Origin: Flavobacterium oncorhynchi
GTDB lineage: Bacteria; Bacteroidota; Bacteroidia; Flavobacteriales; Flavobacteriaceae
NCBI RefSeq assembly: GCF_002217355.1
Contig: NZ_MUHA01000003.1
Coordinates: 217,009-273,898, forward strand
Reading direction: 5' to 3'
Length of the DNA stretch: 56,890 nucleotides
The notes beneath the pieces were generated by a model that saw only the letters and a list, made by a program, of their open reading frames with translations, was not told where the DNA came from and searched no databases. This document shows, one piece after another, positions 9,682 to 18,745 of this stretch. A program made the translations under genes and the position numbers. How positions within the stretch are numbered: position 1 is the first letter of the stretch; each line of letters begins with the position of its first letter.

Positions 9682-9706
9682 CCCGAAAGGTCGGGATGCA
9701 AAAATA
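9682..9706 (-). promoter_or_regulatory. Candidate pdhA promoter and leader hairpin
   Basis: On the minus strand TATTTTTG at 9706-9699 fits the Bacteroidota -7 consensus TAnnTTTG. Just downstream is a small perfect hairpin, CCCGA-AAGG-TCGGG (9682-9695), which would lie at the start of the mRNA. No clear TTTG -33 box was found, so the call is moderate. Confidence 0.4.
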
Positions 9707-9756
9707 AGACATTCCTATTAAGAAGTAAAATTTAAAAGGCACTTTTTGGCTTTTTT

Positions 9757-10239
9757 TTACAAGAACTTTTTATCAAACATAAAAGGGAGTAAATTTTTTA
9801 GGGATGCTGATTTATAAACTTCGCCAATTTCGCCCATAAAATAGATTTCAATAGGGGTGTCTTGTTTGATTTCGTATTCTGCAATAGATTGTCGACACGA
9901 TCCACAAGGCGGAATCGGTGCTTTGGTTTGATTGGTGTCTGAAGCTGCTGTAATAGCTATTTTTAAAATTTTGGCTTCTGGATAAATACTTCCTGCATGA
10001 AAAATAGCAACCCTTTCAGCACATAATCCTGATGGATAGGCAGCATTTTCTTGATTTGAGCCTAAAACTATTTTTCCGTTGTCTAAAAGTAAAGCGGCTC
10101 CAACTCTAAATTGAGAATAGGGCGCATATGCTTTTTTACGAATTTCTACCGCCTGTGTCATTAAATCTTGAATTTCTTCTGAAACTTCTTTTATCGATTC
10201 ATAAACTGTAAATGATGATGTAATGCTTATTTCTTTCAT
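9757..10239 (-). CDS. cdd: Cytidine deaminase
   Basis: This 160-residue enzyme deaminates cytidine and deoxycytidine to uridine forms in pyrimidine salvage. The zinc site is complete: CAE with Cys73 as ligand and Glu75 as proton shuttle, and PCGSC with Cys112 and Cys115. The substrate-binding segment SQFRVGAAL lies at residues 42-50. The size fits the tetrameric small cytidine deaminases. It lies downstream of porV on the same strand, beyond a strong hairpin, so it may rely on its own promoter or on read-through. Confidence 0.93.
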   Translation of the reverse strand: MKEISITSSFTVYESIKEVSEEIQDLMTQAVEIRKKAYAPYSQFRVGAALLLDNGKIVLGSNQENAAYPSGLCAERVAIFHAGSIYPEAKILKIAITAASDTNQTKAPIPPCGSCRQSIAEYEIKQDTPIEIYFMGEIGEVYKSASLKNLLPFMFDKKFL

Positions 10240-10257
10240 TTCTTTTTATGGGAAAAA

Positions 10258-10293
10258 AAATCCAAATTTCTAAAAACTTAGAGATTTGGATTT
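10258..10293 (-). terminator. Rho-independent terminator after porV
   Basis: A 16-bp stem with one G-T wobble and a 4-nt loop (AAAC) is followed on the minus strand by a run of eight T. It lies 24 bp past the porV stop codon and ends the porV transcript before cdd. Confidence 0.85.
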
Positions 10294-10317
10294 GTGATTG
10301 TTTTTTATTTGATCTTT

Positions 10318-11526
10318 TTAATATACTTCGTATTTGTCTCCAAAGTTAAAGGTTAAAGAAAAGCGAAGTGTGTTTTCTAAAGGATTTTTAACATTTGATG
10401 ATGAGAATAAATAAGACACGTCAACTTTCATGATGTTGTATTTAAATCCTGCTCCTAAAGAAAAGAACTGTTTTGCTCCTTTCATTGGGCTTTCGTGGTA
10501 ATAACCTAAACGCATAGCAAAGGCATCTTGATACATATATTCTGCAGCAACACTGTAGGTTATTTCTTTTATCTCTTCACTGAAGCCTCCCGGTGCATCT
10601 CCAAATGATTTGAATATTCCTGATACCCAGCCTGTATCTTTGTAGTTTTTATAGTTTATAGAATTTGCTTCTTCTTGTGAGATGTCTTCAGGATCTGTAA
10701 AATCGCCATCGCTATTTGTATCTACAGGTGTTCCAGGTCCAGGAGGTGTAGGGACTAAAAGTTTTGTCAGCTCTACAGAAACTGCTAATTTGTTGTAATC
10801 ATCAAAAATAAAATCAAATCCACCACCAACTCTTAAATTTGCAGGCAAAAAGTTTGAGCTTAAATCGTCGTTGTCATAGCTTATTTTTTGGCCTAAATTT
10901 TGAACATTGAAACCTGCTCTCCATCTTCCGTTAAAATCACGGTATGCAATTTCTTCTGATTGATAAAAACCAGCTACGTCTACAGCAAATGATCTAGCGG
11001 CAGAAGCATCGACTTCTCCAGATGGAATTTTTAGGTTTGAGCTGATAAAACGTGCGGCAACTGCCATCGAGAATTTTTCGCTTAATTTTAATGAGTAAGA
11101 ACCGTCAAATGCAAGTTCATTTGGGCTTACTTCTCTGGTAGGTTCACTTGGATCTCCAGTTTCTCTTAGTTCAATTCCTCCAAAACCAAAATATCTAAGA
11201 CTTCCTGCAAAAGCACTTCGTTCGTTTATTTTGTTGTAATAAGTTAATTGTCCAAGTGAAATGTCATTGGCTAGATCTGTTAAATAAGGTGTGTAGCTGA
11301 TTGATAAACCTTGTGCGTCTTCAGAAAAAGCATATTTGGCGGGATTCCATTGTTGAGAAAAAACATCGGCAGAAGTAGCAACACCTTGATCGGCAAGACC
11401 GGCAGCTCTCGCATCTGCAGCAACTAATAAAAAGGGTACTCCTGTTGTAATGGGGCGTTCAATATTTTGGGCTTTTGCGAATGAAATAATTAATAAAGAA
11501 ATTACTAAAAACGATATTTTTTTCAT
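10318..11526 (-). CDS. porV: Type IX secretion outer membrane protein PorV
   Basis: This 402-residue FadL-like outer-membrane beta-barrel protein has a Sec signal peptide (residues 1-19, ending in SFAKA). After it comes ITTGVPFLLVAADARAAGLADQG, the conserved N-terminal plug region of PorV/LptO. The protein ends with an aromatic-rich strand (FSLTFNFGDKYEVY), as barrels do. PorV binds the C-terminal signals of type IX cargo and presents them to the sortase PorU, which is encoded directly upstream. A loop near residues 250-275 is rich in Asp and Pro (DTNSDGDFTDPED) and resembles a calcium-binding loop. It has its own likely promoter. Confidence 0.93.
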   Translation of the reverse strand: MKKISFLVISLLIISFAKAQNIERPITTGVPFLLVAADARAAGLADQGVATSADVFSQQWNPAKYAFSEDAQGLSISYTPYLTDLANDISLGQLTYYNKINERSAFAGSLRYFGFGGIELRETGDPSEPTREVSPNELAFDGSYSLKLSEKFSMAVAARFISSNLKIPSGEVDASAARSFAVDVAGFYQSEEIAYRDFNGRWRAGFNVQNLGQKISYDNDDLSSNFLPANLRVGGGFDFIFDDYNKLAVSVELTKLLVPTPPGPGTPVDTNSDGDFTDPEDISQEEANSINYKNYKDTGWVSGIFKSFGDAPGGFSEEIKEITYSVAAEYMYQDAFAMRLGYYHESPMKGAKQFFSLGAGFKYNIMKVDVSYLFSSSNVKNPLENTLRFSLTFNFGDKYEVY

Positions 11527-11552
11527 TTGTGGGGATAAAGGTATTTATGTTA

Positions 11553-11581
11553 CAAATATATATATTATTATAGAATTACAA
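11553..11581 (-). promoter_or_regulatory. porV promoter
   Basis: On the minus strand TTG (11581-11579), an 18-bp spacer and a perfect TATATTTG (-7, 11560-11553) match the Bacteroidota promoter pattern. The transcript would start about 20 bases before the porV ATG. The -33 box overlaps the last codons of porU, so porV can be expressed apart from porU. Confidence 0.55.
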
Positions 11582-14500
11582 GTTTTTCGTATTTTTCTGC
11601 TTTTTTATTTGTTAAATTAGATCGAACGGTAAGTTTGTAAATGTAAACTCCTTTTCCAATTCGATCGCCAAAATCATCTTTGCCATCCCATGTTATTTCT
11701 CTGGATAAAAAGCCTTCTGTGGTAATAATTTGGTTTTTTGTCCAAACTACTTTTCCTGTTATTGTCATTACCTGAACCTGAACATCCAACGGCTCATAAG
11801 GTCTGTTGTGAGAAAACCAGAATTGAGTATAAGTTGAAAATGGATTGGGGTAATTAAGAACGTGTGTTAGTGTTAATGCATCGTCGCCAACAACTATAAA
11901 TTGTATTTCGCTTGTTACAGGATTGTTGTAAACATCCCACGCGGTGAAACTAATTGTGTGCAGACCTGGAGCTAAATTTCGCAAAGGAAAACGTAGATTT
12001 CCGTTTGTATAGTCGTCTAATTTTGTTTGGTAGTAATCGTTCAAAATATATTGATTGTTTACATCTCCATCCAAAATGGCAATTATATCATGACCAATTC
12101 CGCCGGCAGTGTTGATGCCGTTTTCGTCTTCTAAGAATGCTAAAAGAAAGGGAGAATCGTTTGTGATTCCGCCAGATACAAAAGTCTCATCGTTCATATA
12201 TAACTTAACTTTTGGACTTATATTGTCTTGCGGTGCATTTTCGTTTATACCGCCAATTTTAATGATAGATGTACTGCCGGTTTGGTTTTCGAGTGCTTGA
12301 TTTTTCTTTGAATAAAAACTAATTCGACCATTGTCAACAGGTATTCTAATGTCTCTTGGTACAACAAAACTAAATTCAAATTGACCGTTAGTTACAGATG
12401 CATTTCCTCTAAATATTGTTTCTCCAAGAGTTTTGAATGAAATTGCAGGGCTGTATCCGTCATTGTTTAATGTTGAAGCTGTAATCATTTTGTCAAAAAT
12501 GGCAGTTGAAAGTTCTCCATTGTAATTACTTAAAATAATATTGTTTTCGTCTGTTACTTCACCGGTGATTTTGATTTTTGCTAATGATTTAAAATCAGGA
12601 ATTGGCTGCGAAATCGCAATATCATTTACTTTGGTTAAATTAATTTTAGGTTTTGGGATAGCGAGCATTAATGCAGGATCGCCTATGTATACGATAATAT
12701 TGCTGGAGGCACTTGGGTTTTCGTTTTTTGAAATCCGCAGTGATTCGGCAATGCTGTTATATTGATTGGAGCTGTAGGAAAGAAGGTTTTTACTTAAATT
12801 GTCGTTGAAATTTTCGGCATTAAACTGACCTATCGCTCTAGTGGTTGTGAGCATTGAGATGGCTCCGCCTTTTGGGTTCCAAAAAGTATATTCGCCAGCA
12901 GTTGGTCTTGTCGGGTCGTCAAATCTTGAAAATTCGCAGGTTATTGTGATAAAAAGCGGGTATTTGTATTGATTGTTTAGGTTTTGTCCGTCGGACTTTT
13001 CCCAGATTCGTTCACTTGCTAAGCCGTCTTCTCCTCCGTGTCCTAGATAATTAAAAACTAAAGCTCCTTTTTCAAAAGCGTTAAAAAAATCAGTTCTAGC
13101 TTTTGGGTAGCGTGATCCGCCGGCAGAAGCTTCTTGTGTGTAAGAGTCTAAAATGATTTTGTCGATATTGAAAAAAGGTTTTTCTGCAGCAATTACATCT
13201 GCTAAATTGTTTTGGCGATTTTGTAAAGAAGCGTCAGAACTTTGGTCGGAATCATCGCTTATTAAAACGAAGTTGTTTCTCCAGTTTCCATAAGATTTTG
13301 TGTCGTGATATTCAAGTACTTTGTTGACCATTTCTTGCGCTTGAACATTGTCGGAAACTAACATTCGGCCAACGGCAATGTCAATTCCTCCAAAAGGATA
13401 ACCGACAATTCCTTCGTTGGAATCCATTAAGCCATAAAAATCATCAGAAGCAAATGATGCTTCGCCAGTTGTGTTGCTTATTGGTGATTGATAAATAGGT
13501 ACAATATTGGTGTTGTTTGGAATTCTATTTTTGTAATCATAAGAAGCATCGCCAAATAGGTTTACGTATTTTATTCTTTTTTCTGGAGATGATGCGTTGT
13601 CGTAGATGTATTTAATGCAGTTTCTAATCGCTGCAATGTCTTGTTTGCCTGATGAAAATTCCTGATAGATATTTTCAAGCGTAATAACTTTTGCATTTAA
13701 GTTTGAATTTGTGCGATGAAAAACGGCTAATTTTTCTGCTTGTGAGGTTAATGATTTTGGGGTTATAATTGCGTAATCAATATCTTGGAAGCTATTTTGA
13801 TTGTTTTTAAAAAGTGTTCCTTTTAAGTTTTGATTTGCAATTTTAGATTGATTTTCTTTTAAAGGAGTGTAATAATCTGCAGCATCAAGTGCAATATATT
13901 TTCTAACTTCTCCAAGGTTTGCTTTGAAGCTGAAAACAACTTGATTTGGATTTTCAAATTTCGATATATTATATAGGTCTGTAATATCCCAAATTTGAGA
14001 AATTGTCGAAGCGTTTCCAATAGTATAATTTACAATTCCAATTGTCGAGCCGGCAGCGTTATATTGAAACTTGAATTGTTTGTTTGTGCCAAGAAGTTTT
14101 CTTTTTGCTGTTAAATTGATATAGTCAAGAAAGCCTTTTGAGCCCGGTACTCCATTGTTATTATAGGTAAGTTTTATTTTTATGTTTTCTGTACCAGAAA
14201 ATGTTGTATTTGCAGGTAATTTTTGTGTTAGATATTTGATTTCGGAACTTGTTGAAAGGCTGCTGAAGTTTATAGTTCCAATGTTTTGACCATTTGCAGA
14301 AATAACAAAGGAAGTAGGGGTAAAGGCTGCCGAGGCTGCATTTAGTTCAATTTTTACTGGTGAAGATGTCTCAATGTTTGGAAAGTTAAAAGAAAACTCT
14401 TGTTCCTGATTGATGTCAAATGCTTCTCCAAGCCATTGCCTTCCTAAATGAACAAGATTGGTTTGGTCTACTTCATGAAACTGATAGTCATCAAACGTAT

Positions 14501-15404
14501 TGAGTTCTAAAGTACTGATTCCTGATGGCTGACTTGCATTTGGGATTCTTTTGCCTTCTCCTCCGGAACTGGTAATATAATAGTATGATTTTGTATCGTA
14601 CAGATTTAAGTTTGTTTGGCTTTCAGTGTTCCAGTTTTCTACACCCTCTGCATAGAAAAGAATGTAATCTTCGTTGTTGAAAATACCGTCATTTTCTCCA
14701 ATAATTTGGATTGCATTTTCGGTTAGGTCCTCGGGGTAATAAATGTTGTTTGATAAAGGAAGCATTTGTCCGCCATTACCGTAGATTTTTATTCTTTTTG
14801 GATCTTCTTTTCCGGGATCAAAACCTAAGCTTTGCAAAAAAGATTTTGAAATTTTGTAAACTCCTGATTTTTCAACATAAAAACGATACCAATCGCCAGA
14901 AGCTAATACGGAATTTATGATAGAATTTGATTTTTGAAAAGCTGTTGAATTGCTGTTTTTTGAAGCAGTGTTTGTAATGAAATAAGAAAATGATCGCAGA
15001 CGTTTGAAATTATTTCCTTCCTTTATAATAGGGTATAGAAACAGAAAGGCTTGTTTCGTGTCTCTAGCACTTGTGCTTTTTAACGATTCGTTAAGTTTAT
15101 CTGGGATGTTTTCAGGGTTTAAGTCGCCTAAATCGGCTTTTGAAATTGGTTCGTAAATGGTATTTGTAATTTGTACAGAAGAATTATTTGAAATGTTTGA
15201 CTGATTTAGATTGAGCAGGAGCGTTAAGTTTTTTTTAGTAATGTCGTAACGAAAAGTATTTCCTGAAAAGTAAGGAATTATGGTTTTAAAGTCGCCGTAA
15301 TTCATCTCCTTTTTGGTTTGCCAATCAAGTGTCAAGCTCCCATTTATCTGAGCGAATGAGAGAATTGGAAGCAATAGAAAGTATACTATTAGAAACTGTT
15401 TCAT
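11568..15404 (-). CDS. porU: Type IX secretion system sortase PorU
   Basis: This is a C25 (gingipain-like) cysteine peptidase of 1278 residues. It cuts the C-terminal signal from type IX cargo and attaches the cargo to the cell surface. Catalytic residues are visible: His789 in NYLGHGGEDG and Cys823 in TITCEFSRF. A signal peptide precedes them (MKQFLIVYFLLLPILSFAQ). The last 90 residues form a type IX-like C-terminal domain with the NYPNPF motif and a GKGVYIYKL ending. I chose the ATG at 15404; a TTG five codons upstream only adds residues before the signal peptide. It is divergent from gldJ and upstream of its partner porV. Confidence 0.95.
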   Translation of the reverse strand: MKQFLIVYFLLLPILSFAQINGSLTLDWQTKKEMNYGDFKTIIPYFSGNTFRYDITKKNLTLLLNLNQSNISNNSSVQITNTIYEPISKADLGDLNPENIPDKLNESLKSTSARDTKQAFLFLYPIIKEGNNFKRLRSFSYFITNTASKNSNSTAFQKSNSIINSVLASGDWYRFYVEKSGVYKISKSFLQSLGFDPGKEDPKRIKIYGNGGQMLPLSNNIYYPEDLTENAIQIIGENDGIFNNEDYILFYAEGVENWNTESQTNLNLYDTKSYYYITSSGGEGKRIPNASQPSGISTLELNTFDDYQFHEVDQTNLVHLGRQWLGEAFDINQEQEFSFNFPNIETSSPVKIELNAASAAFTPTSFVISANGQNIGTINFSSLSTSSEIKYLTQKLPANTTFSGTENIKIKLTYNNNGVPGSKGFLDYINLTAKRKLLGTNKQFKFQYNAAGSTIGIVNYTIGNASTISQIWDITDLYNISKFENPNQVVFSFKANLGEVRKYIALDAADYYTPLKENQSKIANQNLKGTLFKNNQNSFQDIDYAIITPKSLTSQAEKLAVFHRTNSNLNAKVITLENIYQEFSSGKQDIAAIRNCIKYIYDNASSPEKRIKYVNLFGDASYDYKNRIPNNTNIVPIYQSPISNTTGEASFASDDFYGLMDSNEGIVGYPFGGIDIAVGRMLVSDNVQAQEMVNKVLEYHDTKSYGNWRNNFVLISDDSDQSSDASLQNRQNNLADVIAAEKPFFNIDKIILDSYTQEASAGGSRYPKARTDFFNAFEKGALVFNYLGHGGEDGLASERIWEKSDGQNLNNQYKYPLFITITCEFSRFDDPTRPTAGEYTFWNPKGGAISMLTTTRAIGQFNAENFNDNLSKNLLSYSSNQYNSIAESLRISKNENPSASSNIIVYIGDPALMLAIPKPKINLTKVNDIAISQPIPDFKSLAKIKITGEVTDENNIILSNYNGELSTAIFDKMITASTLNNDGYSPAISFKTLGETIFRGNASVTNGQFEFSFVVPRDIRIPVDNGRISFYSKKNQALENQTGSTSIIKIGGINENAPQDNISPKVKLYMNDETFVSGGITNDSPFLLAFLEDENGINTAGGIGHDIIAILDGDVNNQYILNDYYQTKLDDYTNGNLRFPLRNLAPGLHTISFTAWDVYNNPVTSEIQFIVVGDDALTLTHVLNYPNPFSTYTQFWFSHNRPYEPLDVQVQVMTITGKVVWTKNQIITTEGFLSREITWDGKDDFGDRIGKGVYIYKLTVRSNLTNKKAEKYEKLVIL

Positions 15405-15487
15405 TATCTGAAAAAGCAAAATTTAATTTAAAAAAAATTAGTAGGTAAAAATATAGTATTTCATGTTACAGTAAATAATAAAAAGTA

Positions 15488-15495
15488 TATTTTTG
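15488..15495 (+). promoter_or_regulatory. Candidate gldJ -7 promoter element
   Basis: TATTTTTG fits TAnnTTTG and lies about 115 bases before the gldJ ATG in the 207-bp porU-gldJ divergent region. A -33 TTTG is not obvious. The rest of the region is very AT-rich and holds no recognisable gene. Confidence 0.4.
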
Positions 15496-15611
15496 CGTTC
15501 GTAACTATAGGTTATTTTCTGGTAAAAAACAGCTAAATAAAATTATTAGAACGGATGTTGCTAATTAAATGTTAATTATTATATTGCAGCACCTAAATTT
15601 ATCACCTAAGA

Positions 15612-17303
15612 ATGAGTATGAAAGTAAACAAAATTGTAGTCTTGCAATTAATGATGTCAATGGTATTGATGTTGGGCACGGCTAGTTGTAGCAAAAAATC
15701 GAGTTCCACTCACGCTTCGAGAGCAACTGGCTGGGATGTAGATAGTCAGAATGGAACTGCTGCTAGAAATGCAGGAAAAAAACAACAGGCAGGACCTGGT
15801 TTAGTTTTTGTTGAAGGAGGTACATTTACTATGGGTAAAGTACAAGATGATGTTATGCACGATTGGAATAACACACCTACTCAGCAACACGTTCAGTCTT
15901 TCTATATGGATGAAACTGAAGTTACCAATGGTATGTACTTAGAATACCTTGAGTGGTTGAAAAAAGTTTTCCCTCCAACAGAAGAAAATTACAAGAATAT
16001 TTACGAAGGAGCTTCACCTGATACTTTAGTATGGAGAAATCGTTTGGGGTATAACGAAACGATGACAAATAACTATTTAAGACACCCATCATATGCAAAC
16101 TACCCAGTAGTTGGTGTAAACTGGATTCAAGCTGTTGAATTTAGTAAATGGAGAACTGACCGTGTAAACGAAGCAGTTTTAGAGAAAAATGGTTACCTTC
16201 AAAAAGGAGCTAAAACTAGTGATGTTACTGCTGAAAATGCATTTAATACTGAAGGGTATTTAATGTCTCCTAGTACTTCACGCGGTGGAAGCGAAGAAAT
16301 TGTTATCAAGAAAAATCCAAACGGAAAACGACCAAAAGCTGGAAAAGATGGCGTAGTTCCTGAAGAGAAAAATGTATACGCACAACGTTCTTCTGGAATC
16401 ATTTTACCAGAATACAGACTTCCTACTGAAGCTGAGTGGGAATATGCCGCTGCAGCTGATGTTGGACAAAGAGAATATAACATTTACAAAGGACAAAAGA
16501 AATATCCTTGGTCTGGTGATTACACTCGTTCAGCGAAACGTAAAAATAGAGGTGATCAGTTAGCTAACTTTAAACAAGGAAACGGTGATTACGGTGGAAT
16601 TGCAGGTTGGTCTGATGATGGTGCAGATATTACAAACTCTGTAAAAAGTTATGCTCCAAACGATTTCGGTTTATACGATATGGCAGGAAACGTTGCAGAA
16701 TGGGTTGCCGATGTTTACAGACCAATTATTGATAATGAAGCAAATGATTTTAACTACTATAGAGGAAATCAATATGCTAAAAACAAAATTGGTAAAGACG
16801 GTAAAGTTGAAATCGTTACAACTGCTACTATTAAATATGACACATTAAGCAATGGAAAAGTAATTGCGAGAAATCTTCCAGGAGAAATCGCTCAGGTTCC
16901 AGTTGATGAGCAAGAAACATATTTAAGACAAAACTTCAGTACAAGTAATAATATCAATTACAGAGATGGTGATAAACAATCTTCAAGATATTTTGACTTT
17001 GGAGATTCTGAATCAGGATCAAAAGCTGACCAGGCAATGTACAATTCTCCTAAACATAACGTAACAACGGACAGTTTAGGTAAAATGATTAGAAAATATG
17101 ATAACTCTAGTAAACGTACTACTTTAATTGATGATAAAGTTAGAGTTTACAAAGGAGGTTCTTGGAGAGATAGAGCATATTGGTTAGATCCAGCTCAAAG
17201 AAGATATTTTCCTCAAGATATGGCAACAGATTACATCGGATTTAGATGTGCTATGTCAAGAGTAGGTGCAAAATCAGAAAGAAAAAAATCACCTAGAAAT
17301 TAA
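15612..17303 (+). CDS. gldJ: Gliding motility lipoprotein GldJ
   Basis: This 563-residue lipoprotein is required for gliding and for stability of the type IX machinery. The signal peptide ends in a lipobox with Cys26 (LGTASC). The mature part is an FGE-sulfatase (formylglycine-generating enzyme-like) domain: it starts with VFVEGGTFTMG, has DETEVTNGMYLEYL, RLPTEAEWEYAA, and closes with GGSWRDRAYWLDPAQRR and GFRCAMSR. Long insertions between these blocks are typical of GldJ rather than of true formylglycine enzymes. Start choice: ATG 15612 gives MSMKVNK; a second ATG two codons on is equally possible. murF follows, as I recall for F. johnsoniae. Confidence 0.95.
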   Translation: MSMKVNKIVVLQLMMSMVLMLGTASCSKKSSSTHASRATGWDVDSQNGTAARNAGKKQQAGPGLVFVEGGTFTMGKVQDDVMHDWNNTPTQQHVQSFYMDETEVTNGMYLEYLEWLKKVFPPTEENYKNIYEGASPDTLVWRNRLGYNETMTNNYLRHPSYANYPVVGVNWIQAVEFSKWRTDRVNEAVLEKNGYLQKGAKTSDVTAENAFNTEGYLMSPSTSRGGSEEIVIKKNPNGKRPKAGKDGVVPEEKNVYAQRSSGIILPEYRLPTEAEWEYAAAADVGQREYNIYKGQKKYPWSGDYTRSAKRKNRGDQLANFKQGNGDYGGIAGWSDDGADITNSVKSYAPNDFGLYDMAGNVAEWVADVYRPIIDNEANDFNYYRGNQYAKNKIGKDGKVEIVTTATIKYDTLSNGKVIARNLPGEIAQVPVDEQETYLRQNFSTSNNINYRDGDKQSSRYFDFGDSESGSKADQAMYNSPKHNVTTDSLGKMIRKYDNSSKRTTLIDDKVRVYKGGSWRDRAYWLDPAQRRYFPQDMATDYIGFRCAMSRVGAKSERKKSPRN

Positions 17304-17323
17304 GTTTTAGAAATTTCAATATA

Positions 17324-17378
17324 AAAAATTCCAAATTCCAAAAGCTGAATATTTCAGTATGGAATTTGGAATTTTTTT
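17324..17378 (+). terminator. Terminator after gldJ
   Basis: A perfect 17-bp outer stem (17324-17340 with 17360-17376) made of AATTCC repeats encloses a second small hairpin (CTGAA/TTCAG). A T-run follows. It separates gldJ from murF, so murF expression probably needs read-through or its own promoter. Confidence 0.8.
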
Positions 17379-17421
17379 ATTGTTTTTTTCTATTTTTATG
17401 GTCTATTAAATAAAAAATTAA

Positions 17422-18708
17422 ATGAATATTCAGGACATTCATAATTTGTTTTTACAATGTAAATCAGTTTCAATTGACACAAGGAAAATTGAAAAAGAAT
17501 CAATGTTTTTTGCCATTAAAGGAGAGAATTTTGATGCCAATACTTTTACTCAAAAAGCACTCGATTTAGGAGCGTTATTTGTTATTATTGACAACGAATC
17601 TTATTTGATCGATGAACGAACTATCCTTGTGAAAAACAGCTTGGAAACCTTGCAGGAGCTTGCAAAATATCATAGAACCTATTTGAAATTGCCTATTATA
17701 GCTCTTACCGGAAGTAATGGAAAAACCACTACCAAAGAGCTGATAAATGTTGTATTGTCTAAGAAGTTTAAAACAAAAGCAACAATTGGTAATTTAAATA
17801 ATCATATTGGAGTTCCGCTGACACTTTTGTCTTTTACAAGAGAAACTGAAATTGGAATTGTTGAAATGGGAGCCAATCATAAAAAAGAAATTGAGTTTTT
17901 ATGTGAAATAGCTCAGCCAGATTATGGTTATATTACAAATTTTGGTAAAGCGCATTTAGAAGGTTTTGGCGGCGTCGAAGGAGTTATACAAGGAAAAAGC
18001 GAGATGTATCAATATTTGGCAAAAAATAACAAACTTGTTTTTGTAAATCTTGAAGATCCTATTCAAATCGAAAAATCACAAGGAATAAAAGCATTCACTT
18101 TTGGAGTGAATAAAGAGAATGCAGATTTGAAGATTAAAAATATTACGGCGAATCCTTTTGTGATTGTTACTTATGATCATTTTGTTGTTGAGTCTCATTT
18201 AATAGGTCTGTACAATGCAAATAATATAAATGCAGCTGTAACTATTGGTAAATATTTTGAGGTCGACGATAAGGCAGTAAAAGAAGCTATTGAGAATTAT
18301 ATTCCTGAAAACAACAGATCACAGTTGTTGAAAAAAGGTTCAAATGAGATTATTTTAGATGCCTACAATGCAAATCCAAGCAGTATGGCAGTTGCGATTG
18401 CAAACTTTGTACAATTAGAAAACAAAGGAAAAATAATGATTCTTGGCGATATGTTTGAGCTAGGTCATGAAAGTCAAAAAGAACATAAAATAATAGTAGA
18501 TTCTTTGACAGGAGAAAACGAATGTTTAAGTTATTTGATTGGAAAATCATTTTACGAACATAAAATTTTGAGTGACACGATCAAATTTTTTGAATCATTT
18601 GATTCGTTTGCAGATTATCTAAAAACAATTCAGTTCAATAATAATACGATTTTAATTAAAGGCTCAAGAGGAATGGCTCTTGAACGTACATTAGAATATA
18701 TCTTATAA
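17422..18708 (+). CDS. murF: UDP-MurNAc-tripeptide-D-alanyl-D-alanine ligase
   Basis: This 428-residue cytosolic Mur ligase adds D-Ala-D-Ala to the UDP-MurNAc-tripeptide in peptidoglycan synthesis. The ATP-binding loop LTGSNGKTTTKEL has its lysine at residue 101. The VEMGANHKKEI and ITNFGKAHLEGFG segments are conserved in MurF, as are ENNRSQLL and the DAYNANPSSM motif of the central and C-terminal domains. Length is normal. It follows gldJ on the same strand after 118 bp that contain a terminator. Confidence 0.95.
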   Translation: MNIQDIHNLFLQCKSVSIDTRKIEKESMFFAIKGENFDANTFTQKALDLGALFVIIDNESYLIDERTILVKNSLETLQELAKYHRTYLKLPIIALTGSNGKTTTKELINVVLSKKFKTKATIGNLNNHIGVPLTLLSFTRETEIGIVEMGANHKKEIEFLCEIAQPDYGYITNFGKAHLEGFGGVEGVIQGKSEMYQYLAKNNKLVFVNLEDPIQIEKSQGIKAFTFGVNKENADLKIKNITANPFVIVTYDHFVVESHLIGLYNANNINAAVTIGKYFEVDDKAVKEAIENYIPENNRSQLLKKGSNEIILDAYNANPSSMAVAIANFVQLENKGKIMILGDMFELGHESQKEHKIIVDSLTGENECLSYLIGKSFYEHKILSDTIKFFESFDSFADYLKTIQFNNNTILIKGSRGMALERTLEYIL

Positions 18709-18710
18709 TA

Positions 18711-18740
18711 AAAAGCCATTCGTTATTTCGAATGGCTTTT
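18711..18740. terminator. Bidirectional terminator between murF and the PUL regulator
   Basis: A perfect 12-bp stem (AAAAGCCATTCG / CGAATGGCTTTT) with a 6-nt loop sits between the two convergent genes. It has T-rich sequence on both sides and can serve both. Confidence 0.9.
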
Positions 18741-18745
18741 TCAAT

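Noticed and set aside
15405..15419. TTG start five codons upstream for porU
   Set aside because: The ATG at 15404 starts directly with a normal signal peptide; the extension adds MLFQI only.
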